From: Pseudomonas sp.
GTDB taxonomy: Bacteria > Pseudomonadota > Gammaproteobacteria > Pseudomonadales > Pseudomonadaceae
DNA length: 21,368 nt
Assembly (NCBI RefSeq): GCF_030147005.1
Contig: NZ_JASLAW010000076.1
Coordinates: forward strand, 1 to 21,368
Direction: 5' to 3'
The notes under the pieces are model-generated. The model searched no databases, was not told the origin of the DNA, and was given only the letters and a program-made list of their open reading frames with translations. Of the stretch, positions 8,406-15,786 are shown in pieces. The translations under genes and the position numbers were made by a program. Each line of letters begins with the position of its first letter. Position 1 is the stretch's first letter.

Positions 8406-10064
8406 ATGTACGTATACGACGAATACGATCAGCGCATCATCGAGGACCGCGTCAAGCAGTTCCGTGATCAGACCCGACGCTACTTGGCAGGTGAACTGAG
8501 CGAAGAAGAGTTCCGCCCTCTGCGCCTGCAAAATGGGCTTTATGTTCAGCGCTTTGCGCCGATGCTGCGGGTCGCCGTGCCCTATGGCCAACTGACCTCG
8601 CGCCAGGCGCGGATGATGGCCAAAATCGCCCGCGACTTCGACAAGGGCTACGCCCATATCAGTACCCGCCAGAACGTGCAGTTCAACTGGCCGGCCCTGG
8701 AAGACGTGCCCGATATCCTGGCGGAATTGGCCACCGTGCAGATGCACGCGATTCAGACCAGCGGTAACTGCCTGCGCAACGTGACCACTGACCAATTTGC
8801 CGGCGTCGCTGCCGATGAGTTGATCGACCCACGCCCCTGGTGTGAAATCGTGCGCCAGTGGACCACCTTCCACCCGGAATTCGCTTACCTGCCGCGCAAG
8901 TTCAAGATCGCCATCAATGGCTCGACCTCGGACCGCGCCGCCATCGAAGTGCACGATATCGGCCTGGAGCCGGTGCACAACGCCGCAGGCGAGCTGGGTT
9001 TCCGCGTGTTGGTGGGCGGCGGCCTGGGGCGTACCCCGGTGGTCGGTGCCTTTATCAACGAGTTCCTGCCATGGCAGGACCTGCTGAGCTACCTCGACGC
9101 TATCCTGCGGGTGTACAACCGCTACGGCCGTCGTGACAACAAGTACAAGGCTCGGATCAAGATCCTGGTCAAAGCGCTGACGCCTGAAGTGTTCGCGCAG
9201 AAGGTCGACGCCGAGATGGAACACCTGCGCGGCGGCCAGACCACCCTCACCGAAGCCGAAGTGCATCGCGTCGCCAAGCATTTCGTCGACCCTGAGTACA
9301 AGGCGCTGAGCAACCAGGACGCCGAGTTGGCAGCCCTCGACCAGCAACACCCAGGGTTCGCCCGTTGGCGTACGCGCAACACCCTGGCGCACAAACAGCC
9401 GGGTTATGTGGCGGTGACCCTGTCGCTCAAACCTACCGGTGTTGCACCGGGCGACATCACCGACAAGCAGCTGGACGCCGTCGCCGACCTGGCCGACCGC
9501 TACAGCTTCGGCCAACTGCGCACCTCCCACGAGCAGAACATCATTCTCGCGGACGTCGAGCAGAGCCAACTGTTCACCCTGTGGGGCGAACTGCGCGAAG
9601 GCGGTTTCGCCACGCCGAACATCGGCCTGTTGACCGATATCATCTGCTGCCCGGGCGGCGACTTCTGCTCCCTGGCCAACGCCAAGTCGATCCCGATCGC
9701 CGAATCGATCCAGCGCCGTTTCGACGACCTTGATTACCTGTTCGATATCGGCGAGCTGGACCTGAACATTTCCGGTTGCATGAACGCCTGTGGTCACCAC
9801 CACGTCGGCCACATCGGCATCCTGGGCGTGGACAAGAAAGGCGAAGAATTCTACCAAGTGTCCCTGGGTGGCAGCGCCAGCCGCGATGCGAGCCTGGGCA
9901 AGATCCTCGGCCCGTCTTTCGCCCAGGAAGTCATGCCTGAGGTGATCGGCAAGCTGATCGACGTGTACATCGAACAGCGCACCGAAGATGAGCGTTTCAT
10001 CGACACCTACCAGCGCATCGGCATTGACCTGTTCAAGGAGCGCGTCTATGCAGCGAATCATTAA
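8406..10064 (+). CDS. cysI: Sulfite reductase hemoprotein (nitrite/sulfite reductase)
   Basis: Cytoplasmic assimilatory enzyme that reduces sulfite to sulfide with six electrons, using a siroheme coupled to a 4Fe-4S cluster; the sulfide goes into cysteine. The 552-residue product starts MYVYDEYDQRIIEDR, the usual Pseudomonas CysI N-terminus. The two half-repeats of the family are visible: 'HISTRQNVQFNW' and 'SGNCLRN' in the first, 'TSHEQNIILADV' in the second. The cluster/siroheme cysteines are Cys415-X5-Cys421 (in CCPGGDFC) and Cys458-X3-Cys462 (in GCMNAC). The ATG at 8406 was chosen over an in-frame ATG 87 nt upstream because it matches the family and has AACAGGA just before it. It overlaps the following gene by 17 bp and is therefore co-transcribed with it. 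Confidence 0.96.
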   Translation: MYVYDEYDQRIIEDRVKQFRDQTRRYLAGELSEEEFRPLRLQNGLYVQRFAPMLRVAVPYGQLTSRQARMMAKIARDFDKGYAHISTRQNVQFNWPALEDVPDILAELATVQMHAIQTSGNCLRNVTTDQFAGVAADELIDPRPWCEIVRQWTTFHPEFAYLPRKFKIAINGSTSDRAAIEVHDIGLEPVHNAAGELGFRVLVGGGLGRTPVVGAFINEFLPWQDLLSYLDAILRVYNRYGRRDNKYKARIKILVKALTPEVFAQKVDAEMEHLRGGQTTLTEAEVHRVAKHFVDPEYKALSNQDAELAALDQQHPGFARWRTRNTLAHKQPGYVAVTLSLKPTGVAPGDITDKQLDAVADLADRYSFGQLRTSHEQNIILADVEQSQLFTLWGELREGGFATPNIGLLTDIICCPGGDFCSLANAKSIPIAESIQRRFDDLDYLFDIGELDLNISGCMNACGHHHVGHIGILGVDKKGEEFYQVSLGGSASRDASLGKILGPSFAQEVMPEVIGKLIDVYIEQRTEDERFIDTYQRIGIDLFKERVYAANH

Positions 10065-10542
10065 GAACAACGAAGTCCTCGACGAAACCTGGCACCTGCT
10101 GCCCAAGGACGCGAGCTTCGACGGCATCTCCAACTGCGACGATCTGATCGTGCCGCTGGCCCTGTGGCGCGAGCACGGCCACGCGCTCAAGGCCCGCGAC
10201 GGCGGCCTGGGTGTTTGGCTGGACGCTGATGAAGAAGCCGAAGAGATCGGCGACGACGTGGCGCATTTCCAGGTGATTGCCCTGAACTTCCCGGCCTTCA
10301 CCGACGGTCGCAACTACTCCAACGCGCGCCTGCTGCGTGACCGTTACGGTTACAAGGGTGAGTTACGGGCGATTGGCGATGTGCTGCGCGACCAGTTGTT
10401 CTACCTGCGCCGTTGCGGCTTCGACGCCTTCGCCCTGCGCGCCGACAAAGACCCGTACGAAGCGCTGGAAAGTCTCAAGGATTTTTCGGTGACGTACCAG
10501 GCTGCAACGGATGAGCCGCTGCCGCTGTTCCGCCGACGCTGA
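10048..10542 (+). CDS. DUF934 protein, cysI partner (164 aa)
   Basis: DUF934 (COG3749) protein regularly found next to cysI in proteobacteria and therefore thought to help sulfite reduction, for example as an accessory or electron-supply protein; its biochemical role is not established. The start MQRIIKNNEVLDETW lies inside the 3' end of cysI (17-bp overlap, GGAG at 10037-10040), which implies translational coupling. Recognisable features are 'FPAFTDGRNYSNARLLRDRYGY' (about residues 87-108, shown here only as a landmark), a run 'LRDQLFYLRRCGFDAF', and a C-terminus rich in arginine. No transmembrane segment. The stop codon lies 3 bp before a REPIN. Confidence 0.9.
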   Translation: MQRIIKNNEVLDETWHLLPKDASFDGISNCDDLIVPLALWREHGHALKARDGGLGVWLDADEEAEEIGDDVAHFQVIALNFPAFTDGRNYSNARLLRDRYGYKGELRAIGDVLRDQLFYLRRCGFDAFALRADKDPYEALESLKDFSVTYQAATDEPLPLFRRR

Positions 10543-10545
10543 ACC

Positions 10546-10645
10546 TGTAGGAGCGAGCTTGCTCGCGAAGATCGTCAACGATAAAGCGTGCATGCTGGAT
10601 ATACGCGATCGCATGGCGTTTTTCGCGAGCAAGCTCGCTCCTACA
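10546..10645. repeat. REPIN between convergent genes
   Basis: The left arm (10546-10570) reads 'tgtaggagcgagcttgctcg' then cgaag. The right arm (10621-10645) is its reverse complement at 24 of 25 positions. The total length is 100 bp, a classic Pseudomonas REPIN of two inverted REPs. It sits between the convergent DUF934 and merR genes and may act as a transcription attenuator for both. Its rightmost five bases overlap the 3' end of merR and provide the TAG stop codon. Confidence 0.9.
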
Positions 10646-11048
10646 ATAATGGCGCGTTGATCACGCCTAATACCCGCTGCTGCCCCATCGAACACGGCAC
10701 GCCTTCCGGCTGCGCTCGCACTGCATCGATCACGCCCAATAACTGCGCCTTGCTGTGGGCCAACTGCGCCTGCATCCCCTCGATCTGTAGCACCTTGCGC
10801 TCCAACGCCTGGATCAACTCATCGCGCTTGTACTCGCCTGGCGCCGGCATCAACGCCTTGAGTTCCTGCAAGGTAAACCCGGCCTGTTGCGCGCTCTGGA
10901 TCAATTGCAGCGTCTGCAGCGCCTCAGGGGCATAGCGCCGATAACCATTGGCCTGGCGCCCGACCTGACTGATCAGGCCTTCGGCCTCGTAAAACCGGAT
11001 GCGCGAAGCCGCCAACCCACTCTGTTTTGCCAGCTCACCAATATTCAT
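10641..11048 (-). CDS. MerR family transcriptional regulator (135 aa)
   Basis: A MerR-type regulator, expected to bind a spacer palindrome as a dimer and to twist a long-spacer promoter into activity when it meets its signal. The N-terminal winged helix-turn-helix is clear (MNIGELAKQSGLAASRIRFY, then EAEGLI), followed by 'RQANGYRRYAPEAL' and a helical dimerisation segment at about 75-115. The only cysteine is near the C-terminus (PCSMGQQ), so a metal- or thiol-cluster sensor is not evident. It is divergent from the old-yellow-enzyme gene, and the palindrome at 11067-11082 is its likely operator. The final residues NAPLL and the stop run into a REPIN. The inducer is unknown; an electrophile or quinone would fit the neighbour. 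Confidence 0.88.
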   Translation of the reverse strand: MNIGELAKQSGLAASRIRFYEAEGLISQVGRQANGYRRYAPEALQTLQLIQSAQQAGFTLQELKALMPAPGEYKRDELIQALERKVLQIEGMQAQLAHSKAQLLGVIDAVRAQPEGVPCSMGQQRVLGVINAPLL

Positions 11049-11060
11049 CGAAACGCCCGC

Positions 11061-11091
11061 TTGACATTAAAGTTAACTTTAAGCTTAGCCT
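11061..11091 (+). promoter_or_regulatory. MerR-type long-spacer promoter and operator
   Basis: TTGACA (11061-11066) is a perfect -35 hexamer. TAGCCT (11086-11091) is a fair -10, and the spacer is 19 bp instead of 17. Inside the spacer lies a perfect 16-bp palindrome, TTAAAGTTAACTTTAA (11067-11082). A long spacer containing a dyad is the hallmark of MerR-activated promoters. It lies 13 bp upstream of the merR start and points toward the old-yellow-enzyme gene, with a leader of about 20 nt. The merR promoter must overlap it, so the regulator probably also controls itself. Confidence 0.8.
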
Positions 11092-11119
11092 GAGGCCTCC
11101 CCCGCTCAGGAGTCAATCC

Positions 11120-12352
11120 ATGTCACCTTTTGAAGCCTTGCAACTGCCCAACGGCCAAGTTATTTCCAACCGCATCGCCAAGGCGGCGATGGAAGAAAAC
11201 ATGGCCGATCTCAATCAGGCGCCCTCCCGTGAATTGAAGCAGTTGTACAAGACCTGGGCCGAGGGTGAACCCGGCTTGCTGCTGACGGGCAATGTCATGA
11301 TCGACCGCCGTGCCATGACCGGCCCCGGCGGCGTGGCACTGGAAAACGAGCAGCACTTGGACAGCTTCCGCGAGTGGGCCGACGTGGCCCGGGGCAAGGG
11401 TGTGCATTTTTGGGTGCAGCTCAGCCATCCGGGGCGCCAGACCATGGCCAACCTGGGCCAGCAGGCACTGGCGCCGTCTGCCATCGCCCTTGACCTGGGC
11501 AGTTTTTCCAAGATGTTCGCCACGCCCAGGGCCATGACCGAAGACGACATCCAGGACGTAATCGAACGCTTCGCCACCAGCGCCCGCCTGGCCGAGAAGG
11601 CCGGGTTTACCGGGGTGCAGATCCACGGTGCCCACGGCTACTTGTTGAGCCAGTTTCTCTCTCCCTTGAGCAACCATCGCACCGACCGTTGGGGCGGCCC
11701 ACTGGAAAACCGCGCGCGCTTGCTGCTGGAGGTGATCCACGCCGTCCGCGCCAGTGTCAGCCCGTCATTTTGCGTAGCGGTAAAGCTCAACTCCGCGGAC
11801 TTCCAGCGCGGTGGTTTTGATGCAGCCGATGCACGTGCCGTGGTCGAACTGCTCAACCCGTTGGCCATCGACCTGCTGGAGTTGTCCGGCGGCAGCTACG
11901 AAGCGCCCGCCATGCAAGGCGAAGCACGGGACGGGCGCACGTTAGCCCGTGAAGCGTATTTCCTGGAATTTGCCAAGGAACTGGCGACCATCGCCAAGAT
12001 GCCATTAATGGTGACCGGCGGTATTCGCCGCCTGCCCGTGGTACAGCAAGTACTCGACAGCGGCATTGCCATGGCCGGCATCGCCACGGCCCTGACCCTC
12101 GAGCCGCAACTGATCAAACACTGGCGCGAGGGACGCGACCTCAACCCGCAGCTCAAACCCATCGACTGGAAACGCAAACCCTTGGCCGCCCTCGCCACCC
12201 TGGCCGTGGTGCGCGACCAGATGCGTCGCCTGAGCCGCGGGCGCCAGCCCAACGCCAAGGTCGCTCCGTGGCTGGCGCTGGTGTGCGATCAGTGGATTAC
12301 CGCCCGGCGCGCGCGGCAGTACCGGGCAAGCATGACGCAATCTTCACATTGA
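11120..12352 (+). CDS. Old yellow enzyme family NADH:flavin oxidoreductase (410 aa)
   Basis: FMN-dependent ene-reductase family protein, a TIM barrel that uses NAD(P)H to reduce activated C=C bonds or similar electrophiles; the natural substrate cannot be read from the sequence. Visible landmarks are 'NRIAKAAMEENMAD' (17-30) near the FMN site, 'QLSHPGRQ' (100-107), the active-site pair His169/His172 in 'IHGAHGYLLSQFLSP', 'DRWGGPLENR' (189-198) and 'VTGGIRR' in the phosphate-binding region. It lacks the iron-sulfur extension of 2,4-dienoyl-CoA reductases. The ATG at 11120 has CAGGAG just upstream; the longer in-frame reading from 11027 would run through the promoter and is rejected. The MerR-type promoter in front predicts induction by a small-molecule signal. 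Confidence 0.92.
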   Translation: MSPFEALQLPNGQVISNRIAKAAMEENMADLNQAPSRELKQLYKTWAEGEPGLLLTGNVMIDRRAMTGPGGVALENEQHLDSFREWADVARGKGVHFWVQLSHPGRQTMANLGQQALAPSAIALDLGSFSKMFATPRAMTEDDIQDVIERFATSARLAEKAGFTGVQIHGAHGYLLSQFLSPLSNHRTDRWGGPLENRARLLLEVIHAVRASVSPSFCVAVKLNSADFQRGGFDAADARAVVELLNPLAIDLLELSGGSYEAPAMQGEARDGRTLAREAYFLEFAKELATIAKMPLMVTGGIRRLPVVQQVLDSGIAMAGIATALTLEPQLIKHWREGRDLNPQLKPIDWKRKPLAALATLAVVRDQMRRLSRGRQPNAKVAPWLALVCDQWITARRARQYRASMTQSSH

Positions 12353-12430
12353 AGGCGGAGCATTCGCCGTGATTGAACTGTCCCCTACTGATCAGCAGTT
12401 TTTAAACCTCACTGACGATTGGAGTTCTTC

Positions 12431-14155
12431 ATGGCGAAAATCAACCTGGCCCAACAGTTGGCGACCACCCTTGAACAGGCGGGTATCAAGCGTATCTGGG
12501 GCCTGACCGGCGACAGCCTCAATGGCCTCACCGACGCCCTGCGCAGCATGGACAGCATCGAGTGGATGCATGTGCGCCACGAAGAAGTGGCCGCGTTCGC
12601 CGCCGGGGCCGAGGCCGCCGCCACCGGTGAGCTGGCGGTGTGTGCCGGCAGTTGCGGGCCGGGCAACCTGCACTTGATCAATGGCTTGTTCGACTGCCAT
12701 CGCAACCACGTGCCGGTGCTGGCGATTGCCGCGCAGATTCCCTCCTCGGAGATCGGCCTGAACTACTTCCAGGAAACCCATCCTCAGGAGTTGTTCAAGG
12801 AGTGCAGCCACTTTATCGAACTGGTGAGCAACCCCGAGCAAATGCCCCACGTTCTGCATCGCGCCATGCGTTCGGCGATCCTCAATCGAGGCGTGGCGGT
12901 GGTGGTGATTCCAGGGGATGTTTCGCTGCTGGAGGTAGAAGCCAAGCTCAAGCCATGGCCGACGCTGCATGCACCGCGCACATTACCGGCAGAGGCCGAC
13001 CTGCAGCGGTTGAGCGACATCCTTCAAAGCAGTGAAAAAGTCACGCTGCTGTGCGGCAGCGGTTGCGCCGGTGCCCATGACCAGGTGGTGGCGCTGGCCG
13101 ATACCCTCGGCGCGCCGGTGGTGCACGCGCTGCGCGGCAAGGAGCATGTGGAATGGGACAACCCGTTCGACGTCGGCATGACCGGCCTGATCGGTTTCAG
13201 CTCCGGCTACCACGCCATGCTCGACTGCGACACGCTGATCATGCTCGGCACCGACTTTCCCTACCGTCAGTTCTACCCGACCGACGCGAAGATCATCCAG
13301 ATTGATCGCGACCCGCAGGCCCTGGGCCGACGTGCCACGCTGGACCTTGGCATCGCCGCCGATGTCAGTGAAACCCTCTGCGCACTGCTGCCGCGCCTGA
13401 CTCGCAAGACCGACCGCAGCTTCCTCGAAACATCCCTGAAGCACTACGAGAAAGCGCGCCAGGGCCTGGATGACCTGGCGCAACCGTCCAAGGCGGATCG
13501 GCCGATCCATCCCCAATACGTGGCACGCCTGCTCAGCGAGCTGGCCGATGATGATGCGATCTTCACCGCCGATGTCGGCTCACCGACCGTATGGGCCGCA
13601 CGCTACTTGAAGATGAACGGCAAGCGCCGCCTGATCGGCTCGTTCAACCACGGTTCCATGGCCAATGCCATGCCACAGGCCATCGGCGCACAGGCGGCTT
13701 TTCCCGGTCGTCAGGTGATTTCAATGTCGGGTGACGGCGGCTTCACCATGTTGATGGGGGACTTCATCTCCCTGGCGCAGCTGAACCTTCCAGTGAAACT
13801 TATTGTGTTCAATAACGCGTCGCTGGGTTTCGTTGCGATGGAGATGAAGGCCGCTGGCTACCTGGACACCGGCACCGAGCTGAAAAACCCGGATTTCGCA
13901 GCCATGTCCAACGCCATGGGCATCCTTGGCATTCGCGTCGAGCAATCCGAAGACCTGGAGCCGGCCCTGCGCCGCGCCCTGGCCCACGACGGCCCGGTGC
14001 TGGTGGATGTGGTCACTGCAACCCAGGAGCTGGTGATGCCGCCGAGCATCAAACTGGAACAGGCCAAGGGGTTCAGCCTGTATATGCTCAAGGCCGTGAT
14101 GAGCGGGCGTGGCGATGAAGTGATCGAACTGGCTCGCACCAACTGGCTGCGTTGA
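12431..14155 (+). CDS. poxB: Pyruvate dehydrogenase (quinone), PoxB
   Basis: Thiamine-diphosphate and FAD flavoprotein that decarboxylates pyruvate to acetate and CO2 and passes electrons to membrane quinone. At 574 residues it is close to the E. coli PoxB length (572) and matches that protein along its whole length by eye. Examples are 'RIWGLTGDSLNGL' (21-33), 'RHEEVAAFAAGAEAA' (49-63, with Glu51 the expected cofactor-activating glutamate), 'CGSGCAGAH', and the ThDP/Mg motif from GDGG to NN (about 434-461). The C-terminal 'SLYMLKAVMSGRGDEVIEL' followed by NWLR corresponds to the lipid-binding tail that tethers PoxB to the membrane. The ATG at 12431 has TTGGAG before it. It lies 78 bp after the old-yellow-enzyme gene and could share its transcript. 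Confidence 0.96.
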   Translation: MAKINLAQQLATTLEQAGIKRIWGLTGDSLNGLTDALRSMDSIEWMHVRHEEVAAFAAGAEAAATGELAVCAGSCGPGNLHLINGLFDCHRNHVPVLAIAAQIPSSEIGLNYFQETHPQELFKECSHFIELVSNPEQMPHVLHRAMRSAILNRGVAVVVIPGDVSLLEVEAKLKPWPTLHAPRTLPAEADLQRLSDILQSSEKVTLLCGSGCAGAHDQVVALADTLGAPVVHALRGKEHVEWDNPFDVGMTGLIGFSSGYHAMLDCDTLIMLGTDFPYRQFYPTDAKIIQIDRDPQALGRRATLDLGIAADVSETLCALLPRLTRKTDRSFLETSLKHYEKARQGLDDLAQPSKADRPIHPQYVARLLSELADDDAIFTADVGSPTVWAARYLKMNGKRRLIGSFNHGSMANAMPQAIGAQAAFPGRQVISMSGDGGFTMLMGDFISLAQLNLPVKLIVFNNASLGFVAMEMKAAGYLDTGTELKNPDFAAMSNAMGILGIRVEQSEDLEPALRRALAHDGPVLVDVVTATQELVMPPSIKLEQAKGFSLYMLKAVMSGRGDEVIELARTNWLR

Positions 14156-14162
14156 TCCGACG

Positions 14163-14188
14163 GCGGGAGGGAGCTGGCTCCCTCCCGC
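14163..14188. terminator. Strong hairpin between convergent poxB and chrR
   Basis: GCGGGAGGGAG-CTGG-CTCCCTCCCGC forms an 11-bp GC-rich stem with a 4-base loop, 7 bp after the poxB stop and 9 bp before the end of chrR. It can serve both strands. There is no adjacent T-run on either strand, so classic intrinsic termination is not certain; it may attenuate transcription or protect the 3' ends. Confidence 0.5.
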
Positions 14189-14197
14189 GCTATCCAT

Positions 14198-14755
14198 TCA
14201 TCCCTTTTGTTTTTCGACCCATTTGCCGTAGGCGTCGATGAATGACTGCAAGAATGGCTTGGTCTTCTCGGACAGCTTGCCCGACTCATCGAACACACTG
14301 CCCGCTCCGCCCAGGTAGGCTTCCGGCTGCTGCATGCACCACACATCAAGAAACACCAGGGACTGGCGCAGGTGATGGTTGGCACCAAAGCCGCCAATCG
14401 CGCCCGGCGACACGCTGATGACCGCCCCCGGCTTGCCGCCCCAGGCACTTTGCCCATACGGACGGGAGCCCACGTCGATGGCATTCTTCAACGCCCCAGG
14501 CACGGAACGGTTGTATTCCGGGGTCACAAACAACACCGCGTCGGATGAACTCAACTGTTGGCGGAAAGTACTGTACGCTGCGGGCGCTGTCGCACCCTCA
14601 TTGTCCTCGTTGTAGAGCGGCAAATCGCCGATTTCTACGATATTCAGTTTGAGGTTGGCAGGGGCCAGTTCGGCCAATGCCAAGGCAACTTTGCGGTTGA
14701 TCGATTCTTTTCTCAAGCTGCCAACCAGGACGGCAATCGTGTAGACCTTGCTCAT
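14198..14755 (-). CDS. chrR: NAD(P)H-dependent FMN reductase, ChrR-type
   Basis: Soluble flavodoxin-like dimeric/tetrameric enzyme that reduces quinones, and also chromate, by two-electron steps, limiting redox cycling. The 185 residues match P. putida ChrR along the whole length by eye. Visible motifs are the FMN phosphate loop 'VGSLRKESINRK' (11-22), 'FVTPEYNRSVPGALKNAID' (76-94) and 'GSRPYGQSAWGGKP'. The ATG at 14753-14755 is preceded by AGGAAACCTCA. It converges on poxB and diverges from the 78-residue protein gene. Naming follows the family; quinones rather than chromate are the likely physiological substrate. Confidence 0.88.
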   Translation of the reverse strand: MSKVYTIAVLVGSLRKESINRKVALALAELAPANLKLNIVEIGDLPLYNEDNEGATAPAAYSTFRQQLSSSDAVLFVTPEYNRSVPGALKNAIDVGSRPYGQSAWGGKPGAVISVSPGAIGGFGANHHLRQSLVFLDVWCMQQPEAYLGGAGSVFDESGKLSEKTKPFLQSFIDAYGKWVEKQKG

Positions 14756-14979
14756 TGAGGTTTCCTGACGTCTGACTAAGGGAGCCTGTAGTTATAGAGA
14801 TTTCACCGCGCGCGCACCAGCGGGTTTTGAGAATGCTGCAAAAGTTGGCGCGATCACATGCGTGGGAAACGTCTGAGATTTTAAACGAATAGTATTTTTT
14901 TCTTATAGGTAAACTACCCCGCTCACTGACGGTCTACAGAACCGCAAATCGAGTGTTTATCTCCAGAGGTTCTAAACAG

Positions 14980-15216
14980 ATGGCAGCAGTACTAGTCGGA
15001 CAGTTTCATGCCAGAGACGCGGAAGGCCGCGTATATTCGGTGCATGAGTTCCAGGAATCCGAACCGGCGCAAGGCGACCTGGCGGGCTCGGCGCCAGCCA
15101 TCACCTACAAGCTGGCCATTGGTGACCGGATGGAAAAGCTCGAGGGTGATGAGTTCAGATTGATTCAATCGGGCACGATCCTCGTACGCGAATCGAAGAC
15201 TACCCTCGCTTCCTAA
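14980..15216 (+). CDS. Conserved-looking small soluble protein (78 aa)
   Basis: I do not recognise this gene. The product starts MAAVLVGQFHARDAEGR, has no signal peptide or membrane segment, is acidic in the middle, and alternates hydrophobic and polar residues in a way that suggests a small beta-rich fold (VYSVHEF, ITYKLAIGDRM, DEFRLIQSGTILV). The ATG at 14980 was preferred over one 27 nt upstream because AGAGGT lies about 9 nt before it. The 224-bp gap to the divergent chrR is long and AT-rich near 14880-14920 ('agtatttttttcttatagg'), so a promoter and an untranslated leader of some length are likely. A clear ribosome site and coherent coding support a real gene. Confidence 0.75.
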   Translation: MAAVLVGQFHARDAEGRVYSVHEFQESEPAQGDLAGSAPAITYKLAIGDRMEKLEGDEFRLIQSGTILVRESKTTLAS

Positions 15217-15235
15217 GATTTCGCGTTGTCCGCCT

Positions 15236-15256
15236 GCCCAGTCCTGTCGACTGGGC
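15236..15256. terminator. Hairpin between convergent small genes
   Basis: GCCCAGTC-CTGTC-GACTGGGC is a perfect 8-bp stem with a 5-base loop, 20 bp after the stop of the 78-residue protein gene and 10 bp before the end of the convergent 127-residue gene. No T-tract follows on either strand, so it is only a candidate bidirectional terminator. Confidence 0.4.
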
Positions 15257-15265
15257 CGAGGCTGC

Positions 15266-15649
15266 TCACGGGCTGCGGATTTGCGTCACTTCAATGCCCT
15301 GCTCGCCCCGCTTGAGCGTCACCACCACCTGCCCTTTCTCCCCCTCAACCGCATACATCGAGCGCGTGTAACCCGACCGGTCGTAAGCGGGATAGGCCTC
15401 CACCTGCCTGATCAACGTGATACCGAGCACCGCGCCCACTTGCTCGCCGACCTGTTCCTGGGAACGGATAAACGCTTCAAGTTCGAGGTTTTCCGGCGCT
15501 TGTTCAGCGTGATTATTCAAGAAGTAAGCCGCCATGCATCCCACGGTCACCAGGACCAGGAGTTGCTTGGCCGTTACCCCGAAGAGCGTCGAGGGTAGAG
15601 GCATTTGAGACCAGACCTGTTTTTGTTGTAAGTACCGGGTAACCGGCAT
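15266..15649 (-). CDS. Small membrane-anchored protein (127 aa)
   Basis: The product has one N-terminal transmembrane helix (about residues 28-44, 'QLLVLVTVGCMAAYFL'), a helical stretch rich in glutamate and glutamine (45-70), and a C-terminal extracytoplasmic domain of likely beta strands ('YAVEGEKGQVVVTLKRGEQGIEVTQI'). The layout, with a GAVLG-type segment followed by a G-x-V-x-V strand pair, recalls Coa1-like / DUF4845-like small anchored domains, but the match is too weak to name. The start is uncertain: neither the ATG at 15649 nor the in-frame ATG at 15604 has a strong ribosome site, and the second still leaves the helix intact. It converges on the 78-residue protein gene. Confidence 0.7.
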   Translation of the reverse strand: MPVTRYLQQKQVWSQMPLPSTLFGVTAKQLLVLVTVGCMAAYFLNNHAEQAPENLELEAFIRSQEQVGEQVGAVLGITLIRQVEAYPAYDRSGYTRSMYAVEGEKGQVVVTLKRGEQGIEVTQIRSP

Positions 15650-15786
15650 TGGTCGTTGCTGATCAGACCCTTCATTCTAGTGAGGTCCCGGCTTAACGCC
15701 ATAGGCAGGCGCGACCCGTGCAGTCTTTTTTGCGCACGAGGCGCTGCACCATTGAATCCCCAGGGCGCTGCACATAGACTCCGGCC

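Noticed and set aside
8313..10313. A 666-codon open frame on the - strand opposite cysI
   Set aside because: It spans cysI and DUF934 in antisense, has no family resemblance, and is explained by the codon bias of cysI.
10571..10620. Spacer between REPIN arms considered as a small RNA gene
   Set aside because: It is the normal non-palindromic core of a REPIN, with no promoter or T-tract.
14822..14905. ECF-sigma-like promoter ('gggaaacgtctgag') before the 78-residue protein gene
   Set aside because: The two elements lie too close together for a real -35/-10 pair; the resemblance is by chance.
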